DNA of 19,883 nucleotides from Deltaproteobacteria bacterium RBG_16_44_11 (lineage in GTDB: Bacteria > Desulfobacterota > Syntrophia > Syntrophales > Smithellaceae). The notes under the pieces were generated by a model. That model was not told where the DNA came from. It did no database searches and saw nothing but the letters and a program-made list of their open reading frames with translations. The stretch covers positions 74,362-94,244 of the forward strand of contig MGQN01000020.1 of the NCBI GenBank assembly GCA_001797845.1, written 5' to 3'. Below are positions 15,437 to 19,883 of the stretch, piece by piece; the first letter of the stretch is position 1, and each line of letters opens with the position of its first letter. A program made the translations under genes and the position numbers.

Positions 15437-15928
15437 TTGATTCGCAAATGTTTAGATGATGATTTTTACACCATATGTGAAATTATCAACGATGCGGCGC
15501 AAGCCTATAAAGGCGTTATCCCCCCTGACCGGTGGCATGAACCTTATATGTCACGCCAGCAGTTACAACAGGAAATTGACGCTGGTGTCGGTTTCTGGGG
15601 ATGGGAAGAAGAGGGGAAACTTGAAGGCGTGATGGGAATACAGGACAAAGGCGATGTCACTCTTATCCGCCACGCGTATGTGCGCTCACTCAGGCGCAAT
15701 CAAGGAATTGGCACTAAACTGTTACTTTTTCTCGAATCTTTAACGCAAAATCCCCTTCTTATCGGCACATGGGCTGATGCCATCTGGGCGGTATCCTTTT
15801 ACCAAAAAAACGGCTATCGGCTCGTTTCTACAAAAGAGAAGAATTTATTGCTCAAAAAATACTGGAGCATACCCGAACGCCAGATCGAAACTTCCGTTGT
15901 GCTGGCTTCAGCAAAATGGATAACCTAA
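15437..15928 (+). CDS. GNAT-family N-acetyltransferase
   Basis: This GNAT protein of 163 residues starts at a TTG, supported by GAGG at 15425-15428, 8 nt upstream, and by the family-like beginning MIRKCLDDDFYTICEIIND. Motifs seen are AAQAYKGVIPPDRWHEPYMS, the strand LEGVMGIQDKGDVTLIRHAYV, the acetyl-CoA loop RRNQGIGTKLL and the VSFYQKNGYRLV end. The YKGVIPxDRWHEPYM segment defines a GNAT subgroup common in anaerobes; I know of no assigned substrate. It is the last gene of the + strand run, 14 nt after the TauE/SafE permease and convergent with the glutaredoxin gene. Confidence 0.85.
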   Translation: MIRKCLDDDFYTICEIINDAAQAYKGVIPPDRWHEPYMSRQQLQQEIDAGVGFWGWEEEGKLEGVMGIQDKGDVTLIRHAYVRSLRRNQGIGTKLLLFLESLTQNPLLIGTWADAIWAVSFYQKNGYRLVSTKEKNLLLKKYWSIPERQIETSVVLASAKWIT

Positions 15929-15948
15929 AATTCTTCAGCCTGCTCAGT

Positions 15949-15966
15949 TTAAAACCATCCTGGTTA
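15949..15966 (-). terminator. Possible weak terminator of the glutaredoxin gene
   Basis: On the - strand, just after the stop codon, AACCA-GGA-TGGTT forms a 5-bp stem followed by TTTT in the pairing region and then AAAC. The stem is short, so confidence is low. It lies in the 38-nt gap between convergent genes. Confidence 0.25.
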
Positions 15967-16446
15967 TCATTCCCGAAGGGCTCTTTCGTAGGCGCTTTCC
16001 GAATATCCATGTATGGAATTGCCGTTGATGATGGCAAAAGGAACCCCTTCTTTCGGATCAAGCTCCTTTTTTCTTAACGCGGCTTCTCTGTCCCTTTCCA
16101 CATCATATTCGGTAAAAGGGATATTGCGGGAAGTAAAATAATTTCTTGCTTTGGTGCAGTAGGGGCACCAGCTGGTAGTATACAAAATCACTTCGTGATC
16201 TCGTCTTACGTCCGTTTTTTGTTTATCTGAATCAGAACCCTTTTCCTCTAAGCCCGGCCTTATAAATATATCCTTAGGTATATCTTCCTTTTTTTGCACT
16301 TCTATGTTTTTAGCATTTTTTACGGGCGGAGGATAATCCGTTATATGAATATTGCCCTCTTCATCTTCCCATTTATAAAAATCCGCTACGGTAAAACTCT
16401 GCAACGCAAATAGCATGATAAAAACAAATAATAAATATTTAAACAT
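15967..16446 (-). CDS. Exported DUF4124-glutaredoxin fusion protein
   Basis: The protein of about 159 residues has a Sec signal peptide (MFKYLLFVFIMLFALQSF, cut probably after TVA). A DUF4124 domain follows (DFYKWEDEEGNIHITDYPP), then a charged linker of about 45 residues, and a glutaredoxin domain with the redox pair CPYC (TTSWCPYCTKARNYF) and the cis-Pro strand GVPFAIINGN. It should act in the periplasm, either as a thiol-disulfide exchanger or as a carrier to envelope proteins. DUF4124 is frequent in envelope proteins of proteobacteria. The start is the ATG at 16446 with AGAGGA just upstream (16451-16456); the frame reaches a GTG at 16464, but that start would put charged residues before the signal peptide. 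Confidence 0.85.
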   Translation of the reverse strand: MFKYLLFVFIMLFALQSFTVADFYKWEDEEGNIHITDYPPPVKNAKNIEVQKKEDIPKDIFIRPGLEEKGSDSDKQKTDVRRDHEVILYTTSWCPYCTKARNYFTSRNIPFTEYDVERDREAALRKKELDPKEGVPFAIINGNSIHGYSESAYERALRE

Positions 16447-16520
16447 CCATTCCTCTGTAAACACACTTAGTGAATATTGCCTTGTGCAACTTGTTTTCTT
16501 TTTACTATAGTCTTGAGTTT

Positions 16521-16549
16521 ATTATATTTTCGGCGGTATTATTTGTCCA
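16521..16549 (-). promoter_or_regulatory. Sigma70-like promoter for the glutaredoxin gene
   Basis: On the - strand, TGGACA (16549-16544), a 17-nt spacer and a perfect TATAAT (16526-16521) match the sigma70 consensus in 11 of 12 bases. The start of transcription should be near 16514, leaving a leader of about 70 nt. Confidence 0.65.
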
Positions 16550-16581
16550 GCTTTTTGTTGCGCTGCCTTAAAACAAAAAAA

Positions 16582-16610
16582 TTGACACACGACTATCTTC
16601 TTCATATACT
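16582..16610 (+). promoter_or_regulatory. Sigma70-like promoter for the nitronate monooxygenase-like gene
   Basis: TTGACA (16582-16587) matches the -35 consensus exactly; a 17-nt spacer leads to TATACT (16605-16610). The start should be near 16617, with a leader of about 80 nt. It is divergent from the glutaredoxin promoter, and the -35 boxes are about 30 bp apart. Confidence 0.7.
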
Positions 16611-16698
16611 CACGCGCTAACAGTGAACACCGATTAACGGCAAATCTCATTGTTTATCAAAAAGCAATTATTTTAATAAAATATAGGAGGAAGAAAAA

Positions 16699-17808
16699 AT
16701 GTTAAAGACTAAACTAACTGAATTACTCGGCATCAAGCATCCGATTATTCAAGCGGGAATGGGACCGTTCAGCAACAACAACCTTTGTGTCGCTTCGGCC
16801 AATGCGGGCGCGCTGGGATTACTTTCCACCAGCGGGCTTTTCAACAAAGCGGGAGAGCCTTGGATTTACGAGGCTTTTATCAAGACCGCGGAAGCATCGA
16901 TGGATGATGACATGGCTACAGTGTTGGAAAAAGTACTAAAACGAACACACCGCCTGGTCAAAGACAAAGGCGGAATTTTCGGCATCAACGTAATGGTTTC
17001 GGCGGAATTGCTGGATAGATCCACCATTATTATCGACAGAGCTATCAAGGTACGCAATGAAGTCCCCGGCATGAAAGATACTTTTAAAGTTATCTTTACA
17101 TCAGCGGGCGACCCGGTCCCCTGGCGCGATAAGATTAAAAACGCCGGTTTTACCTGGATTCATGTTGTGCCTTCTGTAAAAGGTGCTTTGCGCTGCAAAA
17201 AAGCGGGAGTGGACTGCATTGTCGCTTCCGGCCATGAAGGAGGATTCCACATCTCCTGGGAACCGATACATTCAATGGTTTTATTACCTGCCGTAATTGA
17301 CGCGATTGCCGACCCGAATTTTCCCGTTGTCGGTGCGGGCGGCTTCTGTGACGGCAAAACCTTGGCCGCCGCAATAGCCATGGGCGCAGCCGGTGTGCAA
17401 ATGGGAACAAGGCTTCTGGCCACGGAAGAAAGCGACTTCCATCCTCTGTGGAAAGAACAAGTCGTAAAAACGGGCGACAGAGGAACATTGGTAGCCCGCG
17501 GTTTCGTAGGACCGGCGCGCTGGTTGAAAACCCCCTCCAGCGAAATTCATTTAAAGAATTCTCTTACCAAATCACCCGGCGTTTTTACCGGCATTCCGGA
17601 TGATTTTACAACCGTTGCACCTGATTTGATTCAGTATGAAAGAGACGCTATCCAGGCTGTATGCACAGGCGATCGTGAAAAGGCTATGATGGCTGGCGGC
17701 GAATGCGCGCAAAGAATTGACGATATGCCTAAGGTTCAAGACATTGTGGATAAGACAATGAAGGACGCAACCAACATCATTAAAAATATCAGTAAAACTA
17801 TAAAATAA
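16699..17808 (+). CDS. Nitronate monooxygenase / FabK-like FMN enzyme (2-nitropropane dioxygenase family)
   Basis: The 369-residue TIM-barrel flavoprotein belongs to the NMO/FabK group. The start reads LLGIKHPIIQAGMGPFSNNN, with the Q-x-G/P-M first strand that holds FMN. The catalytic histidine region is VASGHEGGFHISWEP, with His at about 184 (the usual E-A-G-G-H becomes E-G-G-F-H). The flavin phosphate loop is GAGGFCDGKTLAAAIAMGA, then GVQMGTRLLATEES. The enzyme may oxidise nitronates, reduce an enoyl thioester, or serve an acyl-CoA pathway; the sequence alone does not choose. The strong AGGAGG at 16685-16690, 8 nt from the ATG, and the near-consensus promoter predict high expression. It stands alone as a transcription unit, or with the DUF1353 gene through the hairpin at 17831. 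Confidence 0.82.
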   Translation: MLKTKLTELLGIKHPIIQAGMGPFSNNNLCVASANAGALGLLSTSGLFNKAGEPWIYEAFIKTAEASMDDDMATVLEKVLKRTHRLVKDKGGIFGINVMVSAELLDRSTIIIDRAIKVRNEVPGMKDTFKVIFTSAGDPVPWRDKIKNAGFTWIHVVPSVKGALRCKKAGVDCIVASGHEGGFHISWEPIHSMVLLPAVIDAIADPNFPVVGAGGFCDGKTLAAAIAMGAAGVQMGTRLLATEESDFHPLWKEQVVKTGDRGTLVARGFVGPARWLKTPSSEIHLKNSLTKSPGVFTGIPDDFTTVAPDLIQYERDAIQAVCTGDREKAMMAGGECAQRIDDMPKVQDIVDKTMKDATNIIKNISKTIK

Positions 17809-17830
17809 ATCCCACCCTATTCTTTTCAAC

Positions 17831-17859
17831 CGCCGGAGCGATTTTTAATCGCTCCGGCG
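17831..17859. other. 13-bp perfect hairpin upstream of the DUF1353 gene
   Basis: CGCCGGAGCGATT (17831-17843) and AATCGCTCCGGCG (17847-17859) pair perfectly across a TTT loop. It is GC-rich at the base, sits 22 nt after the NMO stop and 9 nt before the GGAGG of the next gene. No T-run follows on either strand, so it is not a standard intrinsic terminator. Confidence 0.85.
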
Positions 17860-17881
17860 ATCACGATTGGAGGTGTGCTTT

Positions 17882-18307
17882 ATGAATCATATCGGCTTTC
17901 GTAACCTGAAAAGATACAAATACCAATTGATGCGTGATTACAAATACCAGACGACTATCCGTCTGAATCACGATGTTAAAATACAAAGTTTTATCATGCT
18001 GACCACCACCGGCCTTTTGATCATTTACAAAGGCTATGCCTGGGACGGCCCCAGCGGCCCGACTATCGACACAAAAAATTTTATGAGGGGAAGCCTGGTG
18101 CATGATGCCCTATATCAGCTCATGCGTATGAAACTTCTTTCTGTCACTTTAAAAAACCTCGCCGACCGTCTTTTACGCCAAATTTGCAGAGAAGACGGCA
18201 TGAACTGGCTAAGAGCATGGTATGTTTACTGGTGCGTCAGGCTTTTTGCCAAATCAGCCGCCACAAAACCACGGGAAAGCGATACAAAAATTATCGAAGC
18301 ACCTTGA
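17882..18307 (+). CDS. DUF1353 (phage-type) protein
   Basis: The 141-residue protein matches the DUF1353 family through GYAWDGPSGPTIDTKNFMRG and LVHDALYQLMR, which carry the family's W-D-G-x-S-G-P and HDALY patterns. The family is frequent in tailed-phage and prophage genomes and has no agreed function. The preceding strands (YQTTIRLNHDVKIQSFIMLT) fit its beta-rich start. The start is the ATG at 17882, with GGAGG (17869-17873) 8 nt upstream; a TTG at 17867 is also in frame but lies before that site. There are no other phage genes, integrase or att-like repeats in view, so it is either a lone remnant or a domesticated gene. Confidence 0.75.
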   Translation: MNHIGFRNLKRYKYQLMRDYKYQTTIRLNHDVKIQSFIMLTTTGLLIIYKGYAWDGPSGPTIDTKNFMRGSLVHDALYQLMRMKLLSVTLKNLADRLLRQICREDGMNWLRAWYVYWCVRLFAKSAATKPRESDTKIIEAP

Positions 18308-18385
18308 ATAAATAAGTCAGTCATGCAATAGTTAGTTCTATTATTATACCATTTACCGGATATTCTGTTATTAAAGGAGGTAATT

Positions 18386-19291
18386 ATGCAACATGTTAAT
18401 GCTGACTTTGATTATTTCAAGGCTTTTGCCAGATCCATCGGGTGGATATCCAACGAAGAGCTTTATGCACTCAAGTCCAAACATGTTGCCCTCGGGGGCG
18501 TTGGAGGAACAGGTGGCTATTATGCTTTGACTCTAGCGCGTTTGGGGATTGAACATTTTACTTTAGCGGATTTCGATTCCTTTGAATTAAGCAATTTTAA
18601 TCGTCAGGCTGGTGCCTTCTTGGATACATTGGGAAAGAATAAGGCGGAAACGCTGGCTGAAATGCTCAGCCGCATCAATCCGAATATTAAAACAAGAATA
18701 TTTAATCTGGGTGTTAATGAAAAAAATATAAGCGCTTTCTTAGAAGGAACAAATCTTTACTTGAATGCAATGGGTTTTCAATCTGGTGATATTCAAGCGG
18801 ATATTTTTGACGCTTGTCGAGAGAATAATATACCGGCCACCAGTGTCGTCGTTCCCGGGTTTTGCGCGTCTTTGATAAATTTTCATCCTCAACGTATTTC
18901 CTTTAATAATTACTTTAAGATAAAAGGCCTGAGCCGGGAAGAACAATCTATCCGCCTTGTAGCCGGGCACAACCCGAGATTATTGATGCTCAGGCACTAT
19001 ATTGTTTCCGATGAACCGATACGTTTTAAGGAATATGACGGTCCCGTTACTCCTATTCCATGCATCACAGCCGCCGGACTAGCTTGCACCGAGGTGCTCA
19101 GAATACTTCTTAATAGGAAAAATATATCCTGGGCTCCATGGAGTTTTCAAGTAGACACCTATCTTAAGAGATTCTATAAAACGTGGAGACCGGGCGGAAA
19201 TAGTAATCCTTTACAAAAATTTATTCTATATTATTTAAGAAAACGCTTAAAATTGCCTAGAGCCCCCCTCTTTTCATCGGAAAGTCCGTAA
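18386..19291 (+). CDS. Stand-alone ThiF/E1-like adenylyltransferase
   Basis: The 301-residue protein has the Rossmann-fold E1/ThiF/MoeB core. The nucleotide loop is ALGGVGGTGGYYALTLARLG (about 33-52), followed by LADFDSFELSNFNRQAG with the Asp and Arg that contact ATP, and GKNKAETLAEM with the conserved Lys. Such enzymes adenylate the C-terminal glycine of ubiquitin-like partners (ThiS, MoaD, CysO) or other carboxylates. It has no CxxC zinc pairs and no rhodanese tail. Possible cysteines for thioester chemistry are in VVPGFCASL and in PIPCITAAGLACTEVL. A basic stretch (ILYYLRKRLKLPR) ends the protein. No ubiquitin-like or JAB protein is nearby. The ribosome site AAGGAGG is at 18374-18380. Confidence 0.85.
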   Translation: MQHVNADFDYFKAFARSIGWISNEELYALKSKHVALGGVGGTGGYYALTLARLGIEHFTLADFDSFELSNFNRQAGAFLDTLGKNKAETLAEMLSRINPNIKTRIFNLGVNEKNISAFLEGTNLYLNAMGFQSGDIQADIFDACRENNIPATSVVVPGFCASLINFHPQRISFNNYFKIKGLSREEQSIRLVAGHNPRLLMLRHYIVSDEPIRFKEYDGPVTPIPCITAAGLACTEVLRILLNRKNISWAPWSFQVDTYLKRFYKTWRPGGNSNPLQKFILYYLRKRLKLPRAPLFSSESP

Positions 19292-19412
19292 TATATTATT
19301 GGCATTATTAATCGTATCGCTGCTTTAGACAAAGAATGGTGTTCGAATTAAAAATATATAGGTGGAATTTTTATTATTAAATAGTGTGGTTGAATTTTAT
19401 CTTCTATTAAGG

Positions 19413-19432
19413 CTATCAACGACTTTTGATAG
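19413..19432. other. Small hairpin between thiF-like and etfA genes
   Basis: CTATCAA (19413-19419) and TTGATAG (19426-19432) form a 7-bp stem with a 6-nt loop, in the 146-nt gap between convergent genes. It lies just past the etfA stop on the - strand and may end that transcript, though no T-run follows. The rest of the gap is AT-rich with nothing else recognisable. Confidence 0.35.
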
Positions 19433-19437
19433 TAAGA

Positions 19438-19883
19438 TTATTCCCTGATTCGTTTTTTCAGTTCTTTAATAAATGTATTGAGAACGTCGCTGGCGTCGGC
19501 AACGATGCCGACATCGGCAAGTTTCATCATTGTGGCCTGCGGGTTTTTGTTAATGGCCACGATGAAATCGGCTTCCCCGAGTCCCGCCGTATGTTGAATA
19601 GCGCCGCTAATGCCGAAGGAAAAAAGAATTTTCGGTTTGATGTGTTTCCCCGCTTGTCCCACCAGCGCGCTGTGGTCAGCCCAGCCGGCATAAACTACGG
19701 GTCTGGTGGCGCCGACACCCCCTCCCAGAAGTTTTGCCAGTTCGTGTAGTTTGGCAAAGTTGTTTTTATTCCCCATGCCACGCCCTCCGCAAACGATGAC
19801 TGCGGCGCTTTCTATGAAGTGTTCCCTTTCTGCGGAACGTTCATACTCCACCAAACGCACACGAGGTTTGGGCAGGTTTTTCA
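19438..19883 (-). CDS. etfA: Electron transfer flavoprotein subunit alpha, C-terminal part (partial)
   Basis: About 148 residues of the C-terminal FAD-binding domain are present; the frame is open to the window edge, so the internal GTG at 19860 is not the start. The EtfA motifs are plain: VIVCGGRGMGNKNNF, LAKLLGGGVGATRPVV, AGWADHSALVGQAGK, FSFGISGAIQHTAG and IVAINKNPQA. These form the FAD pocket of the alpha subunit, which with EtfB passes electrons from acyl-CoA dehydrogenases, or bifurcates them in anaerobes. Whether an N-terminal ferredoxin domain is present, as in some anaerobic bifurcating forms, cannot be seen. Its neighbours etfB and acyl-CoA dehydrogenase, if present, lie beyond the edge. 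Confidence 0.92.
   Translation of the reverse strand, partial: KNLPKPRVRLVEYERSAEREHFIESAAVIVCGGRGMGNKNNFAKLHELAKLLGGGVGATRPVVYAGWADHSALVGQAGKHIKPKILFSFGISGAIQHTAGLGEADFIVAINKNPQATMMKLADVGIVADASDVLNTFIKELKKRIRE

Noticed and set aside
13279..15928. Resistance island reading of the MFS, TauE/SafE and GNAT genes
   Set aside because: There are no insertion sequences, integrase or flanking repeats, and the genes are translationally linked to housekeeping-like neighbours.
17150..17550. Several overlapping - strand open frames within the NMO-like gene
   Set aside because: They are all antisense shadows of a gene with strong motifs, promoter and ribosome site.
1..19883. CRISPR array, tRNA or rRNA genes, insertion sequences, origin of replication
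   Set aside because: No regularly spaced repeats, cloverleaf-like sequences with a TTC arm, transposase motifs or DnaA-box clusters were seen by eye on either strand; an Infernal/tRNAscan and ISfinder search would be the formal test.

Overview
The window is a compact, moderately AT-rich bacterial chromosome segment. Genes are nearly back to back, mostly on the + strand, and no stretch over 300 bases lacks a gene. The mix suggests a Gram-negative anaerobe, probably a deltaproteobacterium in the broad sense (Desulfobacterota or Syntrophales-like). Supporting genes are a DUF47-PiT pair, a double-domain ThyX-like protein, a DUF4124-glutaredoxin protein, a syntroph-type nitronate monooxygenase/FabK-like flavoprotein and an EtfA. 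This placement is inferred from gene content only. I saw no rRNA, tRNA, CRISPR array, insertion sequence or integrase.

Region 1 (1-2719): the tail of a KamA-type radical SAM aminomutase, two different D-Ala-D-Ala-ligase-like ATP-grasp ligases and a GNAT acetyltransferase. This set looks like a small biosynthetic pathway that could make an N-acylated beta-amino-acid di- or tripeptide. It is the best candidate here for an undescribed system. Region 2 (2850-4464): a DUF47/PhoU-like regulator overlapping a PiT phosphate transporter. Region 3 (4496-7278): a B12-binding radical SAM enzyme of the DUF4070/HpnP-like type, followed closely by a fold-type III PLP decarboxylase with altered motifs. A convergent FMN-binding split-barrel gene (7294-7758) ends this block.

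Region 4 (7880-15928): eight + strand genes with short gaps, starting at a good sigma70-like promoter whose -10 lies in a 14-bp palindrome. The first three form a signalling module: a CHASE2 sensor without an output domain, a PP2C phosphatase and an FHA protein carrying a recent 54-bp in-frame tandem duplication. Then come glutamate racemase (murI), a double-domain ThyX-like protein whose signature is split between its halves, a DHA2-type MFS exporter, a TauE/SafE permease and a GNAT.

Region 5 (15967-19883): an exported DUF4124-glutaredoxin protein (-) and the nitronate monooxygenase-like gene (+) are divergent, each with a near-consensus promoter. They are followed by a 13-bp-stem hairpin, a DUF1353 phage-type gene, a stand-alone ThiF/E1-like enzyme and, on the - strand running off the window edge, the C-terminal part of electron transfer flavoprotein alpha. 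NMO and EtfA fit acyl-CoA or electron-bifurcation metabolism, but the neighbourhood does not prove this.
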